Positions 36,598 to 45,688 are shown, counted from the first letter of the stretch. The stretch is DNA of 64,000 bases from Alphaproteobacteria bacterium (GCA_005884685.1 VBAH01000049.1:124001-188000); one strand, 5' to 3'. Notes: a model not told the origin generated them from the letters alone. Numbers and translations: made by a program.

Positions 36598-38805
36598 GTG
36601 GCCGAGACGCTCGACCTTTCGCTGTTCGTGCGCCACCATGAGGGCACCGCGCACATGGACCTCGCGGTCGAGGGAGTTGGCTGCGCCGCCTGCATCCGCA
36701 AGATCGAAGGCGGATTGAAACGCATTCCCGGCGTCGTCGAGGCGCGGCTCAATTTCACCAACCGGCGGCTTGCGGTCGACTGGCGCGAGGACGAGCTTGC
36801 CGCCGCCGACGTCATCGCGGCGCTGGAAGACATCGGCTATCAGGCTCATCCCTTCGAGCCGGAGCGCGCCGAGGCCGAGGAAGCGCAGCATATGCGCTGG
36901 CTGGTGAAGTGCCTGGCGGTCGCAGGCTTCGCCGCGATGAACGTCATGCTGCTCTCGGTGTCGGTATGGTCCGGCAATCTGGACATGAGCCAGGAGACGC
37001 GCGACTTCTTCCACTGGCTCTCGGCCATGATCGCGCTGCCGGCCGCGGCTTACGCCGGTCGGCCGTTCTTCCAGAGCGCATGGCGCGCGATCAAGGCGCG
37101 CGCACTCAACATGGACGTGCCGATCTCGCTCGGCGTGATCGCGGCGCTGGGCATGTCGCTGGTCGAGACCGCAGGCCACGCCCATCACGCCTATTTCGAT
37201 TCCGCCATGATGCTGCTGTTCTTCCTGCTGTGCGGGCGCACGCTCGATCATGCGATGCGCCGCAAGACGCGCGCGGTCGCCGGCAACCTCGCAGCGCTCA
37301 AGGCAGACTTCGCTCATCGCTTCGAGGCAGGCGAGGTCGTGCGCGTGCCGGCTGCCGCGCTGCGCTCCGGCGACCGGCTGCTGCTGCGCCCCGGCGACCG
37401 GGTGCCGGCCGATGGCGTCGTGCTCTCCGGCACATCCGAAATCGACGACAGCCTGGTGACCGGCGAAACCGCCCGGCGCGCGGCCGTGGCCGGCGCCGCG
37501 ATCCACGCCGGCAGCGTAAACTTCTCCGGCACGCTCACCATGCGGGTGACCGCCGCAGGGACCGGCACGCTGATCGACGAGGTCGAGCGGCTGCTCGAGA
37601 AGGCGGTGACGGCCAAATCGCGCTACGTGCGCCTCGCCGACCGCGCGGCCCGGCTTTACGCGCCCATGGTGCACGCGACCGCCGCGCTGACGCTTGTCGG
37701 CTGGCTGGCAGCGGGCGCCTCCGCGCATGACGCGATCGTTACGGCGATTGCGGTGCTGATCATCACCTGCCCCTGCGCGCTGGCGCTCGCGATTCCCGCC
37801 GTGCAGGTGGTCGCCTCGGGCGCGCTGTTCCGCGCCGGCGTGATCCTCAACGCGGGCGATGCGATCGAGCGGCTCGCCGAAATCGACACCGTGATCTTCG
37901 ACAAGACCGGGACGCTCACTTTGCCTGAGCCGCGCGTCGACAACGCCGCCAAACTCCCGCCGGACCTGCTCGAGCGCGCGGCCCGGCTGGCACTCTCCAG
38001 CCGTCATCCGCTCGCCGCAGCCGTCGCGCGCGAGGCGCGCGCGCGCATTCCCTGCGAGGGCGCGATCGAGGAAGCCGGCCAGGGCGTGCGCGCGATGATC
38101 GACGGCGCGGAAGCGCGGCTCGGCAAACCCGCGTTCTGCGGCATCCCGGATGAAGCGCAGGATGCGTCCGGTGTCTCGACCATCGCCTTCAGTCATGCGG
38201 GGCGCGCCGTCACCCTGACGGTGCAGCAGAAAACGCGCCCGGATGCAGCCGGAACCGTCGCGGCGTTGCGCGCGCGCGGGCTCGATCTGCTCATTCTCTC
38301 CGGCGACCGGCCTGCCGCCGTCGCGCCGATCGCCGCGCATCTTGGCATCGCGGACTGGCGCGGCGGACTGAACCCCGCGGAGAAGATCGCCGCAATCGAG
38401 GCGCTCAAGGCCAAGGGCAGGCGCATACTGATGGTCGGCGACGGCCTCAATGACGCGCCCGCGCTTGCCGCCGCGCATGTCTCGCTCTCGCCGATCAGCG
38501 CGGCCGACATCACCCAGGCGCACGCCGACGCGGTGTTCCTCGGCGAGCGGCTTGCGCCGGTGCTCGACGCCGTGACGATCGCGGCTGACGCGCGCCGCTT
38601 GATGCAGCAGAACCTCTGGCTTGCGGCGATCTACAACGCCGTGGCGGTGCCGGTCGCCATCCTGGGCTACGCCACGCCGCTGATCGCCGCCGCCGCGATG
38701 TCCGGCTCCTCGATCCTGGTGACGCTCAACGCGCTGCGGGTCGGCGTGCGCAAGGGCTCTTCTGCCGAACCGGCCGGCGCACTGGCAACTGCGGGCGCGC
38801 CATGA
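36598..38805 (+). CDS. ccoI: Copper-transporting P-type ATPase CcoI/FixI
   Basis: 735 residues, GTG start. One N-terminal metal-binding domain (Cys29-x2-Cys32 in GVGCAACIRK), eight membrane helices, the intramembrane CPC motif (391-393, CPCALALAIP), phosphorylated Asp435 in DKTGTLT and the hinge GDGLNDAPAL. These define a P1B copper ATPase of the slow-export CopA2/FixI type that feeds cbb3 assembly. The stop overlaps ccoS as ATGA. Confidence 0.96.
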   Translation: MAETLDLSLFVRHHEGTAHMDLAVEGVGCAACIRKIEGGLKRIPGVVEARLNFTNRRLAVDWREDELAAADVIAALEDIGYQAHPFEPERAEAEEAQHMRWLVKCLAVAGFAAMNVMLLSVSVWSGNLDMSQETRDFFHWLSAMIALPAAAYAGRPFFQSAWRAIKARALNMDVPISLGVIAALGMSLVETAGHAHHAYFDSAMMLLFFLLCGRTLDHAMRRKTRAVAGNLAALKADFAHRFEAGEVVRVPAAALRSGDRLLLRPGDRVPADGVVLSGTSEIDDSLVTGETARRAAVAGAAIHAGSVNFSGTLTMRVTAAGTGTLIDEVERLLEKAVTAKSRYVRLADRAARLYAPMVHATAALTLVGWLAAGASAHDAIVTAIAVLIITCPCALALAIPAVQVVASGALFRAGVILNAGDAIERLAEIDTVIFDKTGTLTLPEPRVDNAAKLPPDLLERAARLALSSRHPLAAAVAREARARIPCEGAIEEAGQGVRAMIDGAEARLGKPAFCGIPDEAQDASGVSTIAFSHAGRAVTLTVQQKTRPDAAGTVAALRARGLDLLILSGDRPAAVAPIAAHLGIADWRGGLNPAEKIAAIEALKAKGRRILMVGDGLNDAPALAAAHVSLSPISAADITQAHADAVFLGERLAPVLDAVTIAADARRLMQQNLWLAAIYNAVAVPVAILGYATPLIAAAAMSGSSILVTLNALRVGVRKGSSAEPAGALATAGAP

Positions 38806-38969
38806 ACGTGCTGGTGTATCTCGTTCCGATGGCGCTTGCGCTCGGCCTGACCGGCCTTGCGGCATTCCTCTGGTCGCTGCGCGCCGGCCAATACGAGGAC
38901 ATGGACGGCGCCGCGCTGCGCATCCTCGACAACGACGACATGGGCGACAACACGCAAGGCGGGCGCTAG
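38802..38969 (+). CDS. ccoS: cbb3 oxidase maturation protein CcoS/FixS
   Basis: 55 residues. One membrane helix (VLVYLVPMALALGLTGLAAF) followed by LWSLRAGQYEDMDGAALRIL, the diagnostic FixS motif (W-x-L-x2-GQYED). It overlaps ccoI by four bases and is the last gene of the operon. Needed for metal-cofactor insertion in the oxidase. Confidence 0.95.
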   Translation: MNVLVYLVPMALALGLTGLAAFLWSLRAGQYEDMDGAALRILDNDDMGDNTQGGR

Positions 38970-39032
38970 CGCGGGCTCGGCGCCGGCGCCGATGCGGTGA
39001 GGACCTGCACGGACCTGATTGCCTTGTCGTCG

Positions 39033-40715
39033 TCAGCGGGCGCTCTTCGCCAGCGCTTCAAGCCGTCCGGCGAGCTGCTTGAGCTGCCATTTCGCGGCAA
39101 GCCGGGCTGCCTTGTCCCAGGTGGGAGTCTGATCGCGCAAGGCCGGCAGCGGCGCCTTCGGGTTCATCGTCGCAATCGAACGAAACAGCCGCAGGTTCTT
39201 GGCGTGCGCGGGAAAGCGTCCGGCGGCGAGCAGCTCTTCAATTGTGCCGTACTTGCGCAGCAGCGCTGCCGCGCCGGTCGCGCCGACGCCGGCAAGGCCG
39301 GGCAGCTTGTCGGACGGATCGCCGCGCAACGCGATGAAGTCGGGCACTTGTTCCGGTTCGACGCCATAACGCTCGCGCACTTCGGCCGGGCCGATCCGCG
39401 CCATTTCGCCGGCGCGCACGGGGTAGAGGATCGTGGTTCGGTTCGACGCGAGCTGAAAGGTGTCGCGATCGCCGCTCGCGACCAGCACGGTGCCCTTGCG
39501 GCTCTCTTCGGCGGCGGCGGCGGCAGCGAGGAAATCGTCGGCCTCATAGCCCGCCCGCTTGGCATTGGCGAAGCCGCATGCTTCCACGAGCTTCGGCAGG
39601 ATCCTGAGCTGTTCGATCAGCGCGTCGTCGAACTGGCGCCCGCCCTGATAGGCGGGGAATTGCCGATGCCGGTAGGTCGGTGCGAAGAGTGTGTCCCACG
39701 CGACCAGCACGGCGCGCGGCTGCTCCTGCTGATAAAGGCGCAACAGCATGTTGGCGAAGCCGAGGATCGCGCCGGCGGGTTGGTCGTCGTCGCGCCGGAT
39801 GGTCTTGGGCAGCGCGTGATAGGCACGGTGCGCAAACGAATCGCCGTCGATCGCAAGCAGCGGCCGCCTGGCGGATGAGCTGCGTCTCGCCGGTGCGGCC
39901 CGCGCCACCGTTTTGGATTTGCGCACCCGCCCGCCGCTCGTCGCTGCGCTGAGTTCAACGAACACGGGCGCATGGTCGCTGGCGTTGGGCTTGCCGCGCA
40001 CCGCGCGGTCGACGCCGGAGGATTTCAGCCGGCCGCTCAAATGAGGACTGAGCAGGATATGGTCGAGGCGCAGTCCCGCGTCACGCGGCCAGCGGTTCCG
40101 CATGTAATTCCAGAAGGTGTAGATGCGCTCGTCCGGATGCAGCGCGCGGATCGCGTCGGTCCATCCCTGCTCGAGCAGCCGGGCGAAGGCGGCGCGGCTT
40201 TGCGGCTGCACCAGCGCGTCGTCGTCGTAGGAGCGGGTGGGATAGATGTCGCGCTCGGTCGGCACGACATTGTAGTCGCCGATCAGCGCGACCGGCACGT
40301 CGGCGGCTTTCAGCGCGCGGGCGTGGCTGATGAGGCGCTCCAGCCAGGCGAGCTTGTAATCGAATTTGGCGCCCGGCTGCGGGTTGCCGTTCGGCGCATA
40401 GAGGCAGCCGATCAGGATGCCGCTCACCGCCGCCTCGATGTAGCGGCTCTGCGCATCGCCCGGGTCGCCCGGCAACTCGCTGCGCGTCAGCACCGGCTCG
40501 GCCCCGCGCGCGAGGATCGCGACGCCGTTCCAGGTTTTCTGCCCGCGCCAGACGGCCGCGTAGCCGGCGCGGCGGAGGGCCGCGACGGGAAATGCCGCGT
40601 CCGCCGATTTGAGCTCCTGCAGGCCGACGATGTCGGGTCGCGCGCGGCGCAGCCACGCGAGCAGGTTGGGCAGCCGCTTGTTGATGTTGTTGATGTTGAA
40701 TGTGGCGATCTTCAT
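39033..40715 (-). CDS. Exonuclease III / 5'-3' flap exonuclease fusion
   Basis: 560 residues with two nuclease domains. Residues 1-~255 are an exonuclease III/AP-endonuclease: KIATFNINNINKRLPNLL, QELKSADAAFP, LIGDYNVVPTERDIYP and the closing SDHAPVFVEL. After a Lys/Arg/Ser linker (about 260-280), residues ~283-520 resemble the 5'-3' exonuclease of DNA polymerase I: LLAIDGDSFAHRAYHALP, GYEADDFLAA, VASGDRDTFQLAS and the helix-hairpin-helix FIALRGDPSDKLPGLAGVG. Catalytic acids appear present in both. The ATG at 40715 begins the standard MKIATFN. A combined base-excision-repair nuclease is the natural reading. Confidence 0.88.
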   Translation of the reverse strand: MKIATFNINNINKRLPNLLAWLRRARPDIVGLQELKSADAAFPVAALRRAGYAAVWRGQKTWNGVAILARGAEPVLTRSELPGDPGDAQSRYIEAAVSGILIGCLYAPNGNPQPGAKFDYKLAWLERLISHARALKAADVPVALIGDYNVVPTERDIYPTRSYDDDALVQPQSRAAFARLLEQGWTDAIRALHPDERIYTFWNYMRNRWPRDAGLRLDHILLSPHLSGRLKSSGVDRAVRGKPNASDHAPVFVELSAATSGGRVRKSKTVARAAPARRSSSARRPLLAIDGDSFAHRAYHALPKTIRRDDDQPAGAILGFANMLLRLYQQEQPRAVLVAWDTLFAPTYRHRQFPAYQGGRQFDDALIEQLRILPKLVEACGFANAKRAGYEADDFLAAAAAAEESRKGTVLVASGDRDTFQLASNRTTILYPVRAGEMARIGPAEVRERYGVEPEQVPDFIALRGDPSDKLPGLAGVGATGAAALLRKYGTIEELLAAGRFPAHAKNLRLFRSIATMNPKAPLPALRDQTPTWDKAARLAAKWQLKQLAGRLEALAKSAR

Positions 40716-40796
40716 GGCGTCGACAGCCAGCGACGCTCCGATCTGCGGCACATCACGGTGCGAAGATCAGGACGTCGGATCGTGCACGGCATGCAT

Positions 40797-40810
40797 GTAC
40801 GCTTCCGTAC
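40797..40810. promoter_or_regulatory. GTACG-N4-CGTAC palindrome upstream of Crp/Fnr gene A
   Basis: GTACGCTTCCGTAC, a perfect 5-4-5 inverted repeat with the geometry of Crp/Fnr operators but different half-sites. It lies about 140 bases before the chosen ATG at 40945. The same palindrome, also followed by TGA, occurs at 42593-42606 before the second Crp/Fnr gene. The rest of the 40716-40944 gap shows no gene. Confidence 0.6.
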
Positions 40811-40944
40811 TGACATCAGACTCGAATCCAGCTTCGCGGCGCACTAGATTTTGAATGCAGCCTTCGCGGAAAGGCGCGTGCGGTTTGGTCGAGCAAAGGT
40901 CCACCGCCGTGCGTGATTGGCCGTTGGTCGGGCAGCAGGTATCG

Positions 40945-41742
40945 ATGTCCATCAATTACGCGAAAACCATACCGGCTGTAAAGCGTCCGGGGTTGCCGCA
41001 GGTCGAAGCTCCTGCCGTGAGCGGCGTGAGTGAACGGCTTATCCGCAGGCTCACGGTCAGCACCTCGCTGGAGGCGGCCGACATCGAGGCGATTGTGCGC
41101 CTCCCGATGATCGTCAAGGACCTCCCGGCGCAGGCAGCGATCGCTCGGGAGGGTGAGAAGCCGGCCCAGTGCTGCCTGCTGATCGACGGGTTCGCCTGCC
41201 GCTCCAAGACCACCGACGTCGGCAAGCGGCAGATTCTGTCAATTCATATTCCCGGCGATGTGCCGGATCTGCAAAGCCTCCATCTTCATACCATGGACCA
41301 TGACCTCACGACGCTCTCCGCCAGCAGGGTCGGGTTCATCGCGCACGATTCGTTGCGCGCGATCACGCGCGAGCGGCAGCTGGTCGCGGAAGCGCTTTGG
41401 CGCGAGACGCTGATCGACGCGGCGGTTTTTCGCGAGTGGATCGTGAACGTGGGACGCCGGCCGGCCACCAGCCGGATGGCGCATTTCCTGGCTGAGATCG
41501 GCAAGCGCATCGAGGCCGTCGGCCTGGCGCACGCCGACGAGTACGACCTGCCGATGACGCAGATCGACATGGCGGATGCGCTCGGTCTCAGTCCGGTGCA
41601 CGTCAACCGCGTCATCCAGGAATTGCGCCGCAGCGGCGTGCTCGAGCTGCGCAAGCACGCGGTGTCGATCCGCGATCTGCCGCAACTGATGCAGCTTGCG
41701 GATTTCGACGATCTTTATCTGCATCAGAATCAGGCTGTTTAG
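40945..41742 (+). CDS. Crp/Fnr-family transcriptional regulator A
   Basis: Predicted 265 residues. The effector domain (about 60-170) contains LPAQAAIAREGEKPAQCCLLIDGF and ILSIHIPGDVPDLQSLH; the C-terminal winged helix has MTQIDMADALGLSPVHVNRVIQELRRSGVLE. No FeS-cysteine set and no obvious cAMP-binding Arg/Glu pair, so it belongs to the many uncharacterised Crp/Fnr branches of Hyphomicrobiales. The start is not certain: the frame opens at 40855, and ATG 40945 with AGGT upstream is preferred. It converges with regulator B. Confidence 0.82.
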   Translation: MSINYAKTIPAVKRPGLPQVEAPAVSGVSERLIRRLTVSTSLEAADIEAIVRLPMIVKDLPAQAAIAREGEKPAQCCLLIDGFACRSKTTDVGKRQILSIHIPGDVPDLQSLHLHTMDHDLTTLSASRVGFIAHDSLRAITRERQLVAEALWRETLIDAAVFREWIVNVGRRPATSRMAHFLAEIGKRIEAVGLAHADEYDLPMTQIDMADALGLSPVHVNRVIQELRRSGVLELRKHAVSIRDLPQLMQLADFDDLYLHQNQAV

Positions 41743-41763
41743 CGGGCACCTGCGAATCGCCGG

Positions 41764-42480
41764 CTAGTTTCTCGCCCGCGCTCGCCGGAAGAGCCGGCGA
41801 TATTCCGCCTCCGGCCCGCCGTAACAGTTGCTCGCGATTTGCTCCAGGCCTGCGCGGTCGAGCACGGTGACCTCACCCCTTGCGGATTTGATCGAGCCTT
41901 TTTTGACCAGCGCCTGCAGTGTTTCGGTCACGCCCGCGCGCCGCACGCCGAGCATCAGCGCAAGGAATTCATGGGTCAGCGGAATGGTGGCGGTACCGGT
42001 GCGGTCATGCGCCATCAGGATCCAGCGCGCCAGCCGCTCATCGAGACGGGCGCGGGCGTTGGCGATCGCCGTGTGGGATGTCTGGACAAGAAAACTCTGC
42101 ACGAACCGCAGCAGTGTGTTCTGAATGCTTGCGTTCTTCGCAACGGCCTTGCGCAGCGCATCGGATGCAATCCGCAGGCCGTGTCCGCTCACCTGCATGT
42201 AGGTGTTGTTGGGCGTCTGCTCGTCACCGAGCAGCACCGGCAGGCCGGTCATGCCCTCCGAGCCGATCAGCCCCACTTCCACGGGGGTATTATGCGACTG
42301 CACTGCGACCACCGAGGCGATGCCGCTCTCGGGGAAATAAACATGTTCGATCGGTGTCGCCGGCCTCTCAAGCGCAAAGCGGACCGGCAACTCGATCGGC
42401 TCGAGCTTCGCCTGCAGCAGTTCAAAATCCTTTGGAGACAACGAGGCGAGCAGCCGATTGCGGGTCTGTGCCGAGGGCAT
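41764..42480 (-). CDS. Crp/Fnr-family transcriptional regulator B
   Basis: Predicted 238 residues. It begins MPSAQTRNRLLASLSPKDFELL, has PIEHVYFPESGIASVVA and VEVGLIGSEGMTGLPVLLGDE in the effector fold, and the helix-turn-helix LTHEFLALMLGVRRAGVTETLQALVKKG. The R-R-A-G-V recognition helix differs from FixK's SR pattern. No FeS cysteines. It is convergent with regulator A (21-base gap) and divergent from the peptide-binding protein gene. The much longer frame extending upstream to 44031 is antisense to that gene and is not real. Confidence 0.82.
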   Translation of the reverse strand: MPSAQTRNRLLASLSPKDFELLQAKLEPIELPVRFALERPATPIEHVYFPESGIASVVAVQSHNTPVEVGLIGSEGMTGLPVLLGDEQTPNNTYMQVSGHGLRIASDALRKAVAKNASIQNTLLRFVQSFLVQTSHTAIANARARLDERLARWILMAHDRTGTATIPLTHEFLALMLGVRRAGVTETLQALVKKGSIKSARGEVTVLDRAGLEQIASNCYGGPEAEYRRLFRRARARN

Positions 42481-42933
42481 TCTTGACTTCCGGTAGGCGG
42501 GCAAGAGCGCGTGCTCCCGATGCCCGCGTCCCAGCCGGTTGCGAGCGTCGTATCTGCTTACCCGCACCGGAGCGGCGAAAGAACCGACCTGCGTACGGAA
42601 TCGTACTGAAAATCTTCTGATTTCAACACCTTGCCTGCCGCGTGCCGAGCGCTTCCATCGGACCGAACCCGGCCCGATCCGTGAGGGGTCGCGTTCCCCG
42701 ACAATCGACTGCATCGGAAGTGTCCAAGCCGCCTCGCAATTGAGCACTCTCTCCTTCGGGCGGAAGGTCACTTTGGCGTATCGCGCGCCCTGCATGCGTT
42801 GTGGCCGCCGGGCGCACTGGGAAAGTCGTTCCAAATCAAAGCCTTGCCCGATCGCACCGCGTTCGGCCGCGCGCTGGCACGCGCCTTGCGGGTTTCCTTC
42901 CCGCCCCTTCGCAGCCTCGCCGGAGATGTTCGC
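42481..42933. other. 453-base intergenic region between divergent genes
   Basis: No convincing gene: open frames here are Arg/Pro-rich shadows without family features. It must hold the promoters of regulator B and of the ABC binding-protein gene. The only clear structure is the palindrome at 42593-42606. Just beside it, minus-strand TTGAAA and TACGAT separated by 15 bases may form a weak promoter for regulator B. Confidence 0.5.
42593..42606. promoter_or_regulatory. GTACG-N4-CGTAC palindrome upstream of Crp/Fnr gene B
   Basis: GTACGGAATCGTAC, a perfect 5-4-5 inverted repeat 113 bases before the ATG of regulator B. It matches the site at 40797-40810 in both half-sites and in the following TGA. 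Probable operator of one or both regulators. Confidence 0.6.
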
Positions 42934-44550
42934 ATGAAGCGTCGTGATTTCCTCAAATCCGCCTCCGCGCTCGCGGCGAGCGGCGTGTGTGCGCCGGCAG
43001 TCTTTTCGCCCGCCAGGGCGCAAAGCCGGCAGGAAACCTTGCTGATCGTCTCGGAGAGCGGACCGAACAACATCGACATCCACGGCGTCGGCACCAATGT
43101 GCCGGGCTACGAGGTGTCGTGGAATTGCTACGACCGGCTGATCAGCCACGAGATGAAGACCGGCCCGAACGGCGTTCCCTACTACGACCGCGACAAGTTC
43201 AAGATGGAATTGGCCGACGACATGAACGTCGGCGACATGTCGGTCACCTTCATGCTGAAGAAGAACGCGGTCTTCCACGACGGCACGCCGGTGACGGCGA
43301 ACGACGTGAAGTGGTCGCTCGACCGCGCCGTGACGGTCGGCGGCTTCCCGACCTTCCAGATGGGCGCGGGCTCGCTGACCAAGCCCGAGCAGTTCGTCGT
43401 GGTCGACGACAATACGGTGCGCGTCGACTTCGCCAAGAAGGATCGCCTTACCATTCCCGATCTCGCCGTGATCGTGCCGTGCGTCATCAACGCGGGACTG
43501 GTGAAGAAACACGCCACCGAAAAAGATCCATGGGGCATGGAGTACACCAAACAGAACACCGCAGGCTCGGGCGCCTATCGCGTGGTGAACTGGACCGCCG
43601 GCACCGAAGTCGTGATGGAGCGCAACGACAAATGGGCAGGCGGGCCGCTGCCGAAGGTCAAGCGCATCGTCTGGCGCATGGTGCCTTCGGCCGGTAACCG
43701 CCGCGCGCTCCTCGAGCGCGGCGATGCCGACATCTCCTACGACCTGCCGAACAAGGATTTCGTCGAGCTGAAGGACGCCGGCAAGCTCTCGATTGTGTCG
43801 ACGCCGTATTCGAACGGCATCCAATACATCGGCATGAACGTGAAGCAGCCGCCGTTCGACAATCTCAAAGTCCGTCAGGCGGTCGCTTGCGCGATCCCGT
43901 ATCAGAAAATCATGGACGCGGTGCTGTTCGGCCTGTCGAAGCCGATGTTCGGTGCGCCGGCCGATGCGAAGACTGAAGTCGCCTGGCCGCAGCCGCACAG
44001 CTACAACACGGACATCGCCAGGGCCAAACAACTGCTCGCCGAAGCCGGCTATCCGAACGGGTTCGAGACCACGCTCTCATTCGACTTGGGCTTCGCAGGC
44101 GTGAACGAGCCGCTCTGTGTGCTGACGCAGGAAAGCCTCGCACAGATCGGCATCAAGACGACGATCAACAAGATCCCCGGCGCGAACTGGCGCACCGAGC
44201 TGAACAAGAAAGTGCTGCCGCTCTACACCAACGTGTTCTCGGGTTGGCTCGATTATCCCGAATACTTCTTCATCTGGTGCTATCACGGCAAGAATTCGAT
44301 CTTCAACACGATGAGCTACCAGTCGAAGGAGCTCGACGCGATGATCGACGGTGCCGTGGACGCAGCGGCGGTCGGCGACAAGGCCAAGTACGAGAAGGAC
44401 GTCAAAGGCTTCGTCGAGCTTGCGTACGCCGACATGCCGCGCATCCCGCTGTTCCAGCCGTATGTCAACGTCGCGATGCAGAAGAACGTCAGCGGCTACC
44501 AGTACTGGTTCCACCGCAGGCTCGACTACCGCGCGCTGACGAAGGGGTGA
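42934..44550 (+). CDS. ABC transporter substrate-binding protein, peptide/nickel family (SBP_bac_5)
   Basis: 538 residues. A twin-arginine signal (MKRRDFLKSASALAASG) leads to cleavage after SPARA. Family segments are FMLKKNAVFHDGTPVTANDVKWSLDR near 115-140 and FDNLKVRQAVACAIPYQKIM near 310-330. It binds oligopeptides or similar small solutes in the periplasm and delivers them to the two permeases that follow. ATG 42934 was chosen for the Tat signal; the upstream frame adds nothing. Substrate unknown. Confidence 0.92.
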   Translation: MKRRDFLKSASALAASGVCAPAVFSPARAQSRQETLLIVSESGPNNIDIHGVGTNVPGYEVSWNCYDRLISHEMKTGPNGVPYYDRDKFKMELADDMNVGDMSVTFMLKKNAVFHDGTPVTANDVKWSLDRAVTVGGFPTFQMGAGSLTKPEQFVVVDDNTVRVDFAKKDRLTIPDLAVIVPCVINAGLVKKHATEKDPWGMEYTKQNTAGSGAYRVVNWTAGTEVVMERNDKWAGGPLPKVKRIVWRMVPSAGNRRALLERGDADISYDLPNKDFVELKDAGKLSIVSTPYSNGIQYIGMNVKQPPFDNLKVRQAVACAIPYQKIMDAVLFGLSKPMFGAPADAKTEVAWPQPHSYNTDIARAKQLLAEAGYPNGFETTLSFDLGFAGVNEPLCVLTQESLAQIGIKTTINKIPGANWRTELNKKVLPLYTNVFSGWLDYPEYFFIWCYHGKNSIFNTMSYQSKELDAMIDGAVDAAAVGDKAKYEKDVKGFVELAYADMPRIPLFQPYVNVAMQKNVSGYQYWFHRRLDYRALTKG

Positions 44551-44552
44551 AG

Positions 44553-44650
44553 GTGGCGAATAGCGAGTGGCGAATAGCGAATAGGGAGTAGCAAACGGTG
44601 AAGAGCGCTCAGCACCTTCCCCCATTCGCCATTCGCCATTCGCCACTCGC
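44553..44650. repeat. Imperfect inverted repeat of GGCGAATAGC / CATTCGCC units
   Basis: The left half (44553-44591) repeats GGCGAATAGC with a GAGT variant; the right half (44621-44650) repeats ATTCGCC three times and ends CACTCGCC. Together they form a long imperfect hairpin between the binding-protein and permease genes. It may lower downstream transcription or stabilise the upstream message. Confidence 0.65.
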
Positions 44651-44670
44651 CTCGCTCCGACAGGAGCGAG
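44651..44670 (+). promoter_or_regulatory. Hairpin covering the ribosome-binding site of the first permease
   Basis: CTCGCTCC-GACA-GGAGCGAG, a perfect 8-base stem. The right arm contains the GGAG ribosome-binding site for the ATG at 44675, so pairing would hide it. Possibly a translational brake on the permease gene. Confidence 0.5.
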
Positions 44671-44674
44671 CCCA

Positions 44675-45688
44675 ATGCTGACCGTCATCCTCAAGCGCCT
44701 GCTCATCGCGATCCCGAGCCTGATCGGTGTCGTGATCGTGACGTTCCTGCTCACGCGCGCGTTGCCGGGCGATCCGGCCGCTTATTTCGCCGGGCCTGCC
44801 GCCACCAAGGAGGCGATCCAGGAAGTCCGCGTGAAGCTCGGCCTCGACAAGTCGCTGCCGCGGCAGTTCATGCGCTATGTCGCCGATCTCGCGAAGGGCG
44901 ATCTCGGGCAGTCGCTCACCACCGGCCAGCCGGTCGTGACCGAAATCCGCAACCGCCTCCCGGCGTCGGCCGAGCTGACGCTGCTCGGGCTCATCGTGTC
45001 GGTCGCGATCGCGATTCCGCTCGGCATCTTCGCGGCCGTGAAGCCGAACTCGTGGATCGACCACACCTGCCGCGTCATGACGACGGCGGGCGTCTCGCTG
45101 CCGGTGTTCTTCACCGGACTGATACTCGTTTACGTCTTCTACTATCTGCTCGGCTGGGCGCCTGCGCCGCTTGGGCGGCTCGATATCTTCTTCTCCCCGC
45201 CGCCGCCGGTGACCGGCTTCTACCTGATCGACTCGGCTGTCGCCGGCAACGTCGAGACCTTTCGTGCCGCGCTCAACCAGCTGTTCCTGCCCGCGGTCAC
45301 GCTCGGCATCTTCTCGCTCGCGCCGATCGCCCGCATGACCCGCGCCTCAATGCTCGCGGTGCTCGCGTCGGATTTCGTGCGCACCGCACGCGCGAGCGGA
45401 CTCACGCCGTTCACCGTGGTCGTCACCTACGCGTTCCGCAACGCGATGCTGCCGGTGGTGACCACGCTCGGCATGGTGTTCTCGTTCCTGCTCGGCGCGA
45501 ACGTGCTGGTCGAGAAGGTTTTCGCCTGGCCGGGCATCGGCTCCTACGCGGTCGAGGCGCTGATCGCCTCCGACTTCGCGCCGGTGCAGGGCTTCGTGCT
45601 CACGATGGCGATCATGTACGTGCTGCTCAATCTCGCGATCGACGTGCTCTATGGCGTGATCGATCCGCGCGTGAGGCTCGAGGGATGA
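44675..45688 (+). CDS. ABC transporter permease, DppB-like
   Basis: 337 residues with six membrane helices. It begins LTVILKRLLIAIPSLIGVVIVTF, the DppB/OppB start, followed by RALPGDPAAYFAGPAATKE. The coupling EAA loop is in DFVRTARASGLTPFTVVVTYAFRNA. With the next gene it forms the membrane channel for the upstream binding protein. Its stop overlaps the next start as ATGA. Confidence 0.94.
   Translation: MLTVILKRLLIAIPSLIGVVIVTFLLTRALPGDPAAYFAGPAATKEAIQEVRVKLGLDKSLPRQFMRYVADLAKGDLGQSLTTGQPVVTEIRNRLPASAELTLLGLIVSVAIAIPLGIFAAVKPNSWIDHTCRVMTTAGVSLPVFFTGLILVYVFYYLLGWAPAPLGRLDIFFSPPPPVTGFYLIDSAVAGNVETFRAALNQLFLPAVTLGIFSLAPIARMTRASMLAVLASDFVRTARASGLTPFTVVVTYAFRNAMLPVVTTLGMVFSFLLGANVLVEKVFAWPGIGSYAVEALIASDFAPVQGFVLTMAIMYVLLNLAIDVLYGVIDPRVRLEG

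Noticed and set aside
36247-38865. Long minus-strand open frame (872 codons) antisense to ccoI
   Set aside because: Same reason: a high-GC shadow frame of a P-type ATPase gene with all its motifs.
42481-44031. N-terminal extension of Crp/Fnr regulator B to 755 residues
   Set aside because: The extra part is antisense to the ABC binding-protein gene; the regulator domain starts normally at 42480.
44553-44650. CRISPR-like array of ATTCGCC units
   Set aside because: The units are 7-10 bases, contiguous and inverted, without spacers or cas genes.
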